From: a virus
Length of the DNA stretch: 64,000 nucleotides
Virus record (IMG/VR): IMGVR_UViG_3300033997_000136
Span: 124,001 to 188,000 of that record
Reading direction: 5' to 3' (one strand)
The notes beneath the pieces were generated by a model. The model made no database searches. It worked only from the letters and a program-made list of their open reading frames with translations, and was not told the origin of the DNA. This document shows positions 9,265 to 17,692 of the stretch, piece by piece. Within the stretch, counting starts at the first letter, position 1. Each line of letters starts with the position of its first letter. Both the position numbers and the translations under genes were made by a program.

Positions 9265-9469
9265 ACGAACTAGATAAACGTGGGCTACCTACTAAATATG
9301 TTTCATTAGCTGTGACGTCAATGGCGCATTTTAGTAGTCGGCGCTGTTCTTTGAGTAAACTTACTTTCTGTTCAACCGTCAGTTGTTCAGATGCAGTACG
9401 AATGTCTCGAACAGTTTGTTGCATTGGTATTAACCATGCTGCCATTTGTTTTGTAAAAGGAGAATTCAT
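9263..9469 (-). CDS. Small helical protein, unknown function
   Basis: A 68-residue, mostly helical protein (TASEQLTVEQKVSLLKEQRRLL). It overlaps the preceding 63-residue gene by four bases (ATGA), implying coupled translation, and GGAGA lies about seven bases before its ATG. It sits between a 345-residue virion-type gene and the 915-residue fibre. No family was recognised. A fibre-assembly role is possible from position alone. Confidence 0.6.
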   Translation of the reverse strand: MNSPFTKQMAAWLIPMQQTVRDIRTASEQLTVEQKVSLLKEQRRLLKCAIDVTANETYLVGSPRLSSS

Positions 9470-9657
9470 GACTCTATCTCCAACGATTGAATTAACATTA
9501 ATAGTTGATTATCTATGTCAGTTAACTGTTGATTCAGGGTTTGTTTTGCACCGCGACCTAAAGGAAGTCGGTGATTTAATGTACTTAAGAATGAAATCGA
9601 TTCACTGAGTTTATGTTCGATTTGTTCAATCTCATTATTAAATAAATTGGTATCCAT
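9466..9657 (-). CDS. Small coiled-coil-like protein, unknown function
   Basis: A 63-residue, charge-patterned helical protein (NNEIEQIEHKLSESISFL, QQLTDIDNQLLMLIQSL). It begins at an ATG with AAAGGTG upstream and ends in a four-base overlap with the 68-residue gene. The two probably act together as a small helical pair. No family was recognised. Confidence 0.6.
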   Translation of the reverse strand: MDTNLFNNEIEQIEHKLSESISFLSTLNHRLPLGRGAKQTLNQQLTDIDNQLLMLIQSLEIES

Positions 9658-9685
9658 AATACACCTTTTTGTGTAGACATAGAAA

Positions 9686-9709
9686 ACTGGGAGAGCGAAC
9701 TCTCCCAGT
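9686..9709 (-). terminator. Terminator hairpin
   Basis: 10-bp perfect stem (ACTGGGAGAG) with loop CGAA, nine bases after the stop of the 345-residue gene on the minus strand. Confidence 0.75.
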
Positions 9710-9717
9710 GTTAGCTA

Positions 9718-10755
9718 TTAAGCGATAGCAGCTAAGTTTTCTTTCTTCTCAACCACAGCGATAACGTTCACTGCTTCGGAAGCTTCGATTACAATGCTGT
9801 TACCATCTGCAGAGTTACGTACAGATACTACGTCGTTGTAGTAGTGGCCTGATACTTCGTCTTTTACCCACACAGTCACAGCAACGTTCTTGCTGTCAAA
9901 GTTGTGAGTGATGGTGTGCAATACGTTTGCAACAGTAGACTCGTAGCGAGCTACGTTGCCGTTGATAGCTACGCGCAGAGCATCTACTTTTGTAGCGTCA
10001 TCAGCAACAGCTTTCAACTGAGTATCTAAACGACCTAATGCATCAGCTACAGAAGAGCTGGCGTCTAAGTAGTTTGTACCAGTTGGTGTAACGTAGTTAC
10101 CAGATGCATCCAGGCCAACAGCGGCTTTTACAGCAGCCATCTGAGTTAACAGAGTAGATACTGAAGAACTTAAGTTGGTTAACTGAGTGCGAACAGCAGC
10201 AGCTAAACGAACAGTGAATCCGGTGTCGGAAGAACCAGTGACTTCAACTTCATCAGCAGTACCTTGTACTTCTGAGTTGCTGTTGTCAATAACGTCATAA
10301 CCACCTAAGCTGTTGAACAGAACACCGTCTTTTGCTTTAACAAATTTGGTGTCTGCAGCTAACGTGACATAACCGTCGCCAGTGGCTTTGTAGTAATGGC
10401 CTGATTCACCGTTTAAGGTGCCTAAGTCAAACGCAGAACCCGTATCGGCACCTGGAGTGATAGTACCACGGTAAGAGAACGCAGCACCTAATGCAGCGAT
10501 TTCACTGTCAACGTACGAACGTAACTCTGTGTCTAAATCAGCAATTGCTGCTTCTAATTCAGAGGTATCGCCGATAGCGATGGCAGTTGGGTTACCAGTT
10601 ACTAATTTACTGTACTTGATAACACCTTCAGTCGTGTTGAACCAAATACGTGGTACAGTTAACGGTGTTGGGTCGGCAGCTAACTGCTCTGGTACTAAGT
10701 TATAGAACTGAGAACCAGCAGCTAAACGAATATTGTGAAACTCAATAGGACGCAT
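9718..10755 (-). CDS. Virion structural protein, fibre/baseplate-like
   Basis: A 345-residue protein with an N-terminal globular part (IEFHNIRLAAGSQFYNLVPEQL, PRIWFNTTEGVIKYSK), a helical middle (ELEAAIADLDTELRSYVDSEIAALG) and a beta C-terminal domain (HTITHNFDSKNVAVTVWV). That end resembles the end of the 682-residue fibre (SITHNMNTEDYSVVL). The IWFN-TEG-IKY start is common in phage appendage proteins. Codons lean to C- and G-ending forms more than in neighbouring small genes, consistent with high expression. GAGG precedes the ATG. Probably an abundant tail appendage subunit. Confidence 0.65.
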   Translation of the reverse strand: MRPIEFHNIRLAAGSQFYNLVPEQLAADPTPLTVPRIWFNTTEGVIKYSKLVTGNPTAIAIGDTSELEAAIADLDTELRSYVDSEIAALGAAFSYRGTITPGADTGSAFDLGTLNGESGHYYKATGDGYVTLAADTKFVKAKDGVLFNSLGGYDVIDNSNSEVQGTADEVEVTGSSDTGFTVRLAAAVRTQLTNLSSSVSTLLTQMAAVKAAVGLDASGNYVTPTGTNYLDASSSVADALGRLDTQLKAVADDATKVDALRVAINGNVARYESTVANVLHTITHNFDSKNVAVTVWVKDEVSGHYYNDVVSVRNSADGNSIVIEASEAVNVIAVVEKKENLAAIA

Positions 10756-10874
10756 TGAAGATACCTCATGCTAAACAATTTATGGTGAGGAAACAGTCAT
10801 CTGCTTCCCTTACTGTATTCGGTGAACTTACAAACCAACTTTAAAAAAACCTCATACATAGGATTTGTCGTATT

Positions 10875-11459
10875 TTATTCGATAACTTCGCCTAAAACCG
10901 TTTCCCATGAAAGTGGGTGTGCATACGCAGATGTTTCCACCGAAACAACATCTTTCGTTTCATTACGTGTCACTTCACAGCGCAATGTATTTTTTGTGTT
11001 GGTAAAAGCTAAACCGCTTTCTGGTGTATAAAGTGCGACGTGTGATGCTTGAACCACAGAGTGTCCCTTAATAGAGAACACACTTGTATTTCGAAGAATG
11101 TTACGCGCCATCGTAGATTCAAATGTAGGAGTTAGCTTATGTGCTAATACTACACTTAAAAAATGTTCCATGACTTTTGTCAATAGAAAATCAATATCAA
11201 TATTTGCCACTGGAATGTTAAAACAAAACTGAACTTCACCGGTGTTATCAGATTTGTAAAATGGTGCATTTAAGAAAACAGTGCCGTCGGTTGGTTTCTC
11301 CGACAACATCTTCATCGAGTACACCACATGACGGACATGTATGGGTGCTGGATAAGTGAAGATTTTAATTTCATAAGGTTTAAAATACTGCAACCCTATT
11401 TTTTTATTCATGTACACCATTTGTCGTGCTAAAAATAAACCGTGGTCAAAGGTTTCCAT
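10875..11459 (-). CDS. Unknown virion-associated protein
   Basis: A 194-residue protein. Its ATG at 11459 has GAGGAATTAA upstream and it sits between two fibre-type genes in the same orientation. There is no signal peptide or clear membrane segment. Sequence includes KIFTYPAPIHVRHVVYSMKML near residue 32 and FCFNIPVANIDIDFLLTKVMEHF near 78. I do not recognise the family. A tail or fibre role is inferred from position only. Confidence 0.65.
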   Translation of the reverse strand: METFDHGLFLARQMVYMNKKIGLQYFKPYEIKIFTYPAPIHVRHVVYSMKMLSEKPTDGTVFLNAPFYKSDNTGEVQFCFNIPVANIDIDFLLTKVMEHFLSVVLAHKLTPTFESTMARNILRNTSVFSIKGHSVVQASHVALYTPESGLAFTNTKNTLRCEVTRNETKDVVSVETSAYAHPLSWETVLGEVIE

Positions 11460-11481
11460 TTAATTCCTCACAAAAGAAAAA

Positions 11482-11507
11482 TAGGAGAGGGGAATTCCCC
11501 TCTCCTA
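11482..11507 (-). terminator. Terminator hairpin
   Basis: A 26-base perfect palindrome (half-site TAGGAGAGGGGAA) directly after the 682-residue fibre gene, followed on the minus strand by an A/T stretch. Confidence 0.75.
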
Positions 11508-11510
11508 GTG

Positions 11511-13559
11511 TTAATAAGGTACGTAAAACGTGACATATGCCACTAACGTCCGAGCTTCAGTTAACGTGATTGTTATCTGGTTTGAATTCGTTGTATCAAT
11601 CGAGGCAAAGATTGGATTGTTATCAATCGCATCTTTTAACACCACCGAGTAATCTTCCGTATTCATGTTGTGTGTGATACTTATGGTCTCAGTATCTGCT
11701 GAGGTAAAACGACGTGTAATTGCACGAACGTAAGATGCGTCACGTACATCATTAAATGGGTTTTGCAATTTACTTTTCAGCAATTGAACACCCACATACG
11801 CTTGTGTATTTGTATCGTAATCTTCAACTGTTCCCAATCTCAGATTTTCCACACTACCAAGACCCACCTGTGCTTTTGTTACAGCATGTGGATTCTCTTG
11901 ATTTGAAATGTGGTTTGTAATCTGTGTTTGAATTGGGTTAAACCATTGCAATAACACACTTGGCGTTAAATACGTTGTGTTACTATTCTGAGTTACATCA
12001 GTTGCCGTTGCAACAGCATAGTTTTGTACTAATCCTAATCCCACTTGGTCTTTAGTGACTTGGTGTGGATTGTCTCTAGCATCAACGTGAGTGGTTATTG
12101 TTGTTGCAACAAACGAGACCATAGCTTCTTTCACACGAAGTGGAGTCATGTAACTTGCGTTATCAGTACCCGCTTCAGCCACAACTTTTGTTGCAACCGC
12201 GTAGTTCTCTACGCTACCTAATCCCACTTGCGCCTTTGTAGTCGCATGTGGATTATCGGTGCGTTGAGTGTGAGCAGTCAATGGAGTAATGGCTTGTAAA
12301 ACAATGGCTTCACTGACTCGAAGTGGAGTCATGTATTTTGTGTTACTAGCTCCTTCTTCAGCTTCTTGTTTTGTAGCCACACCGTAGTTTTCAACATCAC
12401 TTAACCCCACTTGAGTCTTAGTCACTTGGTGAGGGTTATTTGTACTATTGATGTGAGACGATGTATCAGTTAAACGACCGTTAACAAAAGCAACGACACC
12501 CGCAGGTGTTGCGTAATGTGTGGTACTACCAGAGGTGTAATCGTCAATACCTGCTATTTCAAAGTTTTGAACATTACCTAAACCTACCTGAGTTTTGGTC
12601 GTGTTGTGTGGGTTACTTGTACTACTAATGTGTTGTACAATGGCTAAACCACTACCCGCAGCAAAATACGTCGCAAGAGACGCAGGTGTCATGTATTTAT
12701 CAGATGGAAGTGTTGTGCCACTCATGTCTGATGTACTTGCGATACCGTAGTTCTGAACGTTACTTAACCCCACTTGAGTTTTAGTGGTCTCATGTGGATT
12801 GTTCTTATCAGCGACGTGTTCTGCAACACCACCTTCAGAGAGCTGTGCAATTAATGAACGAGTTAATGAAGGTGTCATTAGCTTGTCTTGTGCACCAGCG
12901 CCATCTAAATCAGATAACAATGCTACTGCAAAGTTAGGCACATTGCCAAGACCTACTTGCTCTTTAGTGACTTGGTGAGGGTTAGCTAAGTTGTTGATGT
13001 GCTCGTCAGGAGTTTGACCACCTGTGTTTCCAGTGATAGCTTCTGCTAAGTTGTGAATACTTTCAACCAACTCAGTCGCACCTACCATGTCATCTAAATC
13101 CCACTCGTGGTCGATGACAGGGAAACCATACGGTAGTTCTTGAACTTCTTCCCATGCAGTGATACGTGGGTTTACTGCGTTGCTTAGCAGCAATTCTAAC
13201 GCACGTGCTTCATCAATCTGCCAATCACCACCTAAGTAACGAATACGTTCAACAGCGATTGTACCTGCAAGTGTTCTATCTAAAATACAGATAGCACCAT
13301 ATACAGGTTTTGCAGTAGCACGTGATGCACTAACAAACGGCCAACCTAAGTGGTAATCTACACCGTTCACTAGTTGACGACCAGATGGGTAATGGACTAG
13401 CTTTAAATCACGTTCAAAGAAAGGACCAGACTTTGGTACGATGAAATAAAAATCAGGAGTCACATCCGGTGGAGCAATGATGTGCTGTTCATCGGTGCGA
13501 ACGTTTGACGCAGCCGTCCCGGTAGGGTCAAACGGGTAACGTAAAGTAATATCAGACAT
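11511..13559 (-). CDS. Tail fibre protein with seven NPH repeats
   Basis: A 682-residue fibre. Residues 1-170 form the anchor-like module shared with the 847-residue fibre (DEQHIIAPPD, RIRYLGGDW, IDHEWDLDDM). Seven repeats of NPH-TK-QVGLG-V-NY follow, separated by KYMTP-LRV-EAI-type spacers. The final ~80 residues (ETISITHNMNTEDYSVVLK) form a beta domain related to the 345-residue protein's end. GAGG precedes the ATG at 13559. It is the first gene of the minus-strand fibre unit, divergent from the plus-strand gene at 13652. Confidence 0.85.
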   Translation of the reverse strand: MSDITLRYPFDPTGTAASNVRTDEQHIIAPPDVTPDFYFIVPKSGPFFERDLKLVHYPSGRQLVNGVDYHLGWPFVSASRATAKPVYGAICILDRTLAGTIAVERIRYLGGDWQIDEARALELLLSNAVNPRITAWEEVQELPYGFPVIDHEWDLDDMVGATELVESIHNLAEAITGNTGGQTPDEHINNLANPHQVTKEQVGLGNVPNFAVALLSDLDGAGAQDKLMTPSLTRSLIAQLSEGGVAEHVADKNNPHETTKTQVGLSNVQNYGIASTSDMSGTTLPSDKYMTPASLATYFAAGSGLAIVQHISSTSNPHNTTKTQVGLGNVQNFEIAGIDDYTSGSTTHYATPAGVVAFVNGRLTDTSSHINSTNNPHQVTKTQVGLSDVENYGVATKQEAEEGASNTKYMTPLRVSEAIVLQAITPLTAHTQRTDNPHATTKAQVGLGSVENYAVATKVVAEAGTDNASYMTPLRVKEAMVSFVATTITTHVDARDNPHQVTKDQVGLGLVQNYAVATATDVTQNSNTTYLTPSVLLQWFNPIQTQITNHISNQENPHAVTKAQVGLGSVENLRLGTVEDYDTNTQAYVGVQLLKSKLQNPFNDVRDASYVRAITRRFTSADTETISITHNMNTEDYSVVLKDAIDNNPIFASIDTTNSNQITITLTEARTLVAYVTFYVPY
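11860..13000 (-). repeat. Tandem coding repeats in second tail fibre
   Basis: Seven degenerate units of about 165-195 bp encode NPH-TK-QVGLG motifs. The unit near 12200-12260 is closest in DNA to those in the 847-residue fibre gene. Confidence 0.8.
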
Positions 13560-13594
13560 AGTTCAGACCTCAACCGGTGCTGGGTTTTAATAAA

Positions 13595-13602
13595 TGATAT
13601 AG
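13595..13602 (+). promoter_or_regulatory. Candidate phage promoter motif TGATATAG
   Basis: Lies 50 bases before the ATG at 13652 in a divergent intergenic gap. It matches the motif found before five other plus-strand units. No other promoter element is evident. Confidence 0.4.
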
Positions 13603-13651
13603 TCTGTTTTAAAGACTCCATACCATAACGACCACTTCATTGGAGCTGCTT

Positions 13652-14887
13652 ATGTATAGTTATGTCAGCGCTTTAGGAATTTTGAATCAGCGGAACAGTC
13701 GTTGGACTGACGTTGATTTACAAAACGTTCCTTTTAGCCACATATTTGAACACTACAAAGATGTGATTGTGCATCTTTCTAACCCACATATAAGCGAAGT
13801 GGTACATATTCGTTTAGCTTTTTTTATTGACAAACAGGTTGCAGTCAATCAGACGATAAACCAGTGGCTCGTGTCAAATGGTTCAAACACAATAAATGCA
13901 ACACCGGGTGTGATTGAATTAAAGCCAAAAACTGTCTTGTATAAAGATGCAGTGCAGGCTGATTTTACGATACGTCCTGTGAAGATGGGAACGCATCACG
14001 ACATTGACTGGCCACTCGATGTAGCCAGAGATTTGTTGTTGATAAAAGAAAACGTTGATTATTTAGACATGTACAATCATTGTCTTGTCACTGTCAACGG
14101 ACTCCTTCATCGAACTTCATTTAGCGTGAATGGTTTGTATGTTGTGGACGGCGCATACTCTCGTACCTTGTGTAACGATGTCAATGTGGGTATACTTAAC
14201 TTCAAAGACGTAGGTGGTCTTGAATTTGTTAACCTACGGTCTGATATGTTGTTCTCACCTAAACCAGATAACAAGCTGTACAATCGAGCATATATTAAAT
14301 CCCCAGTTCCACTGAATGATAAAGTTGTTTTATTATCATTAGGTGGTTATCTACATGTGCTTGATAATGTATACCGGGTTATTGGTGACAACACCATGGT
14401 GATTGACTTTAACAATCTACCCATACTTGAACGTTACTTTGAAAGTTGTAAGGTGATAGATTTATCATCGTTGCAGCTAAGTAAAAGTTCTCGAAATAAA
14501 GACCAAGTGGTTGTAGATGAATTAATTGCTAATGAAGATACCATTCGACGTTACATTGATTTATCGCAATCGTTTTTAATTTTAGTGGACACGCCTAGTT
14601 TTTACAAAACAATGCATTTGTTAAAACCGGGTGTGACTACTGGAAGTTTTGTCACTCCCCTGTTACCTAAATGGCCGTTACGTACGTTAAATGGCAAATT
14701 GATGGAGTATTACTCCCGTCAAGATAACGAATTGTTTATGCTGCATTGCACCAGCTATTTAATTCCTAACTATCAATTTACAACCACCCACTGGCAAGAG
14801 TTAACCAGTGTGTCTAACAGCGCAGTTCCATTTGAACCTGTAGTGAAAGACCGTGGTTTCTTTTTAGAGATGGGGCGAGACTTTTAA
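13652..14887 (+). CDS. Virion structural (tail/baseplate-like) protein
   Basis: A 411-residue protein, first of a three-gene plus-strand unit facing away from the fibre cassette. The ATG at 13652 has TTGGAG six bases upstream. Beta-rich stretches (HCLVTVNGLLHRTSF, VLLSLGGYLHVLDNVYRVIG) resemble phage proteins with a VNG or LGGYLH loop, such as the partial gene at 62787 (VFIYVNGTL). The C-terminus ends FFLEMGRDF. No family was recognised with confidence. A baseplate or tail role follows from context. Confidence 0.55.
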   Translation: MYSYVSALGILNQRNSRWTDVDLQNVPFSHIFEHYKDVIVHLSNPHISEVVHIRLAFFIDKQVAVNQTINQWLVSNGSNTINATPGVIELKPKTVLYKDAVQADFTIRPVKMGTHHDIDWPLDVARDLLLIKENVDYLDMYNHCLVTVNGLLHRTSFSVNGLYVVDGAYSRTLCNDVNVGILNFKDVGGLEFVNLRSDMLFSPKPDNKLYNRAYIKSPVPLNDKVVLLSLGGYLHVLDNVYRVIGDNTMVIDFNNLPILERYFESCKVIDLSSLQLSKSSRNKDQVVVDELIANEDTIRRYIDLSQSFLILVDTPSFYKTMHLLKPGVTTGSFVTPLLPKWPLRTLNGKLMEYYSRQDNELFMLHCTSYLIPNYQFTTTHWQELTSVSNSAVPFEPVVKDRGFFLEMGRDF

Positions 14888-14889
14888 TT

Positions 14890-14911
14890 GGAGAGGACAT
14901 TTGTCCTCTCC
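14890..14911 (+). terminator. Terminator hairpin
   Basis: 10-bp perfect stem (GGAGAGGACA) with a 2-base centre, followed by TTTATT, immediately after the 411-residue gene. Confidence 0.75.
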
Positions 14912-14937
14912 TTTATTCCCTAATGTGTGGTGGATGT

Positions 14938-15456
14938 ATGTTAGAATTTACACCTGTTGTGTTTTCAAAAACGTTGATGTATGACAATTTAACGCTGTTT
15001 GCAAATAACCCACAATGGACATGGAACGCAACCTACGGTTGGCGACGTGATGTTAACGCAGGTGATACTGAGTTTATGGTGGAGGTAGGGTATATCCCTG
15101 TTCCAATAAATCGTATTCGTAAATTAAAACAAATTGAAGCATTGTTTTCATCGTTTTACAATACACCTGAAAATTGTTTAGGTACAAACATCTTGAAGAT
15201 TAATTTTCAAGATGGGACATTTAAGTACATTGGAACAAGTGATAGCCATTCTGATGGAGCCAAAGGTCAATTCATGTACAATGGTGATTTACCTGATGAA
15301 TCGTTAACTCCGACTAATGTTATCAATCGCGTTATTCGTTACACTATCCCACTTGATAAAACACCAGTTTCCATTGGTTTAATCTCAAGTGGGTTTTATG
15401 CCATTTACCCATTTACATTACGCGGATTTAAAGATTTAAAACTTACATTCTGGTGA
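14938..15456 (+). CDS. Virion structural protein, unknown family
   Basis: A 172-residue protein. The ATG at 14938 is preferred over the one at 14923, with GGTGGATGT just upstream. The sequence looks beta-rich (TWNATYGWRRDVNAG, ILKINFQDGTFKYIG, RVIRYTIPLDKTPVSIGL). It ends just before the ILEI-like gene, so the two are probably co-expressed. No family was recognised. A tail or baseplate role is inferred from neighbours. Confidence 0.6.
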   Translation: MLEFTPVVFSKTLMYDNLTLFANNPQWTWNATYGWRRDVNAGDTEFMVEVGYIPVPINRIRKLKQIEALFSSFYNTPENCLGTNILKINFQDGTFKYIGTSDSHSDGAKGQFMYNGDLPDESLTPTNVINRVIRYTIPLDKTPVSIGLISSGFYAIYPFTLRGFKDLKLTFW

Positions 15457-15461
15457 GGCTT

Positions 15462-16049
15462 ATGTTAGAAAATACGTTACGTTTACGAAGTAAACAATTT
15501 CCTGTCTCTGTTCTGGCACAACAGTGGCCTCAAGATTTAACTGAGATACCTTACTCTGGGGTTTATCACAATGGTCGTCATGTAGGTGAATTTTCAAGGA
15601 ACTGGCATTTGTTTTGCTGGAATCCACGTGTGGGTCGATGGGCAGATGTTCCTAACCCATCCAACCCACTACGCATGTATTACGGTGAACGTGGATTAAC
15701 TATCTGTAATTACGATACGACTGGATTTGATGTAGCTGAAGGGAAGATAGAACAACAGATGGCTGCGTTTTGTACTGCGTTTGATAGCATCCCCAATCAT
15801 TACTTAATATTTGTTGCAGCTTCACACTACACCACATCGGGTACGTTAAACGATGCAATGAAAACGCGACTAATTTCAATTGGAGTTCCCTCTGAAACAT
15901 TAGCGTGGCAAAATGCAGGACAAGATGCTAAATTTAATCAGGTAATGGCAGGATTTAAGGGAAGTGCACCGGGACAATGTTTAGCCAATGCACAAAACAA
16001 TGCGGTTGAAAATGGTGTGACTGCAGCATGGAGTCATTTTAGATTGTAA
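15462..16049 (+). CDS. ILEI/FAM3-like domain tail protein (tentative)
   Basis: A 195-residue protein with an N-terminal module (GVYHNGRHVGEFSRNWHLFCW). Residues about 75-180 have the order seen in ILEI/FAM3-like domains: RGLTICNYDTTGFDV, then a helix, HYLIFVAASHYTTSGTLND (the 'value of duty' strand pair), a helix with RLISIGVPSET, then FKGSAPGQC. Such domains occur in some phage tail appendages, where they may bind glycans. The ATG at 15462 follows GGTGAGG. The match was made by eye and needs a profile search; otherwise this is an unknown virion protein. Confidence 0.5.
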   Translation: MLENTLRLRSKQFPVSVLAQQWPQDLTEIPYSGVYHNGRHVGEFSRNWHLFCWNPRVGRWADVPNPSNPLRMYYGERGLTICNYDTTGFDVAEGKIEQQMAAFCTAFDSIPNHYLIFVAASHYTTSGTLNDAMKTRLISIGVPSETLAWQNAGQDAKFNQVMAGFKGSAPGQCLANAQNNAVENGVTAAWSHFRL

Positions 16050-16060
16050 CGATATAGAAG

Positions 16061-16092
16061 AGAGTAGAGAGGGCACATGCCCTCTCTACTCT
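16061..16092. terminator. Bidirectional terminator at convergent junction
   Basis: 14-bp perfect stem with loop ACAT, between a plus-strand gene ending at 16049 and a minus-strand gene whose stop codon (16086) lies inside the right arm. Its core is nearly identical to the hairpin at 58718-58745. Confidence 0.8.
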
Positions 16093-16616
16093 ATATATTC
16101 CACAAATTCAGTTTCACTTCCATCACTGTACTTTTCTTTCACAGTCCATTTAATCTTCTTTACCGCCATGGTTTCAAGATTACGTAAGAATCGGTGGTAG
16201 TACGGTTTACTTTCAACCGTCGTTAAACTCGCTTCTATCGCTTGTTGAAACAAACCCACATTCGCTAATGCGTCATTCTTTACATCAACCGTTTCTACAC
16301 CCCCATGACCAGGGGGTCCTTTCACTAATGCAATTTCACTCCAGAACAATGCGAATGCTTGTGCAAATTCACTTGTAGTGACATGTGTGGTTCTTTGCAA
16401 CACTGACGTTAAGTGAGATGGGTTTCCACCTTCATTGGTTGAACCTAACACGACTCCTTGTTTAGCATAAGCATTATACGCTTGTCCAAAATCAGAAGCA
16501 TATGTACTTATATCAGCTTTTCCATTTGGAATAGGAGTTCCATCTGGATTAATTGCACACGCCTTACACAAAGCCGCTAGAAGCGGCGTAGCGGCTGTTT
16601 GTATTTGAAGGGTCAT
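16086..16616 (-). CDS. Unknown virion-type protein
   Basis: A 176-residue protein, soluble in appearance. The N-terminal region is helical (TAATPLLAALCKACAIN); the C-terminus is basic then acidic (KKIKWTVKEKYSDGSETEFVEY). The ATG at 16616 has GAGG upstream and lies six bases past the stop of the spike candidate, so both are in one unit. GPPGHGG near residue 100 forms a short glycine-rich turn. No family was recognised. A baseplate role is possible from context. Confidence 0.6.
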   Translation of the reverse strand: MTLQIQTAATPLLAALCKACAINPDGTPIPNGKADISTYASDFGQAYNAYAKQGVVLGSTNEGGNPSHLTSVLQRTTHVTTSEFAQAFALFWSEIALVKGPPGHGGVETVDVKNDALANVGLFQQAIEASLTTVESKPYYHRFLRNLETMAVKKIKWTVKEKYSDGSETEFVEYIE

Positions 16617-16622
16617 AAGTCC

Positions 16623-17585
16623 TCACTGATTTGTATTGCGCGTACTGTAGGACGCCCCATTAGGTTTTAACGCAGGTACATCAATTTCTCGAACAGCAGC
16701 AATCGTAGATGTTGGAATACCAAGATTACCAATCACTTGTGACGTGTTAATCAACTGTTCTAGTTGAGCATGGGCTTGTGCATGAGTATCACCTAACACT
16801 GATTTCTGAACATGTGCATCTTGTCCAAATTGCATTTTAGGTGCTCTGACGATACAAGGTCCTTCGGAGTCTACTTCCACGCCACCTTTACCCACTACGC
16901 CTTTTACTTTGTTTGGAACATCCACAAAGAGATTCACATCACGCATCTCTATTTTTTGTTCAGAAGCATTCTTTGCCAGAATGATGTCGTTCACAAAATC
17001 CACTTCAATATCCACACCTTCACTATTCGTGAGTGTAAACACCCCATCTCCTGCATTAATCTGTAGTGTTAATGCAAAAGGTTCACCATTGGCTTTTGTG
17101 GTATTGACGGTGATATGTTTACCATCACTAGACATTTCAACGGTGTACATGTTTTTAGATGGGTCTAAATCGGTTTTTGCATCAGGTCGAGCAGCTATGC
17201 CATACACAATCGTTTCTGTTAAACGACGCTCATCAGTACGACCTGGTGTCATCCAGAATAACTGTTTGCTATCACCGTATTTGTAAATCCAGACTTCCTC
17301 ACCTCGACGCACATTCGGTGCAGTAATGCGGTTAGTACCCATAGGTAACCATGTGGCTGGAACGCTGTTGCTAGTGTTTAACGTGATGGTGTAAGTGCTA
17401 CCATCCTCAGATAATCCACTCACCGCTTGTTTTTGTCGATTAGCAGTTAACATACCGTCTGTTAATGATGTTAATTCAATCAATGAAACTTCAATCGTAT
17501 TTGAGTCAGAACCGGGTAACAAATCGGTCAAGACAACAGCAGAACAATGGTAATGCCATGAGTTTATTTTATTTTCAGAAGACAT
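16623..17585 (-). CDS. Candidate baseplate/central spike protein
   Basis: A 320-residue protein. Residues about 80-120 (LPMGTNRITAPNVRRGEEVWIYKYG) look like an OB-fold similar to that in gp5/VgrG-type spikes. Residues 145-240 are short alternating beta strands (GKHITVNTTKANGEPFALTL, VDIEVDFVNDIILAKN), as in a beta-prism or beta-helix shaft. The C-terminal part (QFGQDAHVQKSVLGDTHAQAH) is followed by a polar tail. This would place it at the puncturing tip, but no lysozyme domain or metal-binding tip motif is visible. The identification is tentative. Confidence 0.45.
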   Translation of the reverse strand: MSSENKINSWHYHCSAVVLTDLLPGSDSNTIEVSLIELTSLTDGMLTANRQKQAVSGLSEDGSTYTITLNTSNSVPATWLPMGTNRITAPNVRRGEEVWIYKYGDSKQLFWMTPGRTDERRLTETIVYGIAARPDAKTDLDPSKNMYTVEMSSDGKHITVNTTKANGEPFALTLQINAGDGVFTLTNSEGVDIEVDFVNDIILAKNASEQKIEMRDVNLFVDVPNKVKGVVGKGGVEVDSEGPCIVRAPKMQFGQDAHVQKSVLGDTHAQAHAQLEQLINTSQVIGNLGIPTSTIAAVREIDVPALKPNGASYSTRNTNQ

Positions 17586-17660
17586 GTTACTATCTCACAG
17601 TTATAAATGTATCTAGAAGATAGTGGTGGTCTGTCTATCAATATTTACAGTATGTCGTTG

Positions 17661-17668
17661 TGATATAG
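17661..17668 (+). promoter_or_regulatory. Candidate phage promoter motif TGATATAG
   Basis: Located 25 bases before the Rad50-like ATG, in the gap between divergent genes, followed by A/T-rich sequence. Confidence 0.4.
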
Positions 17669-17692
17669 TAAAATTAAAGTGGTGTGTACACA

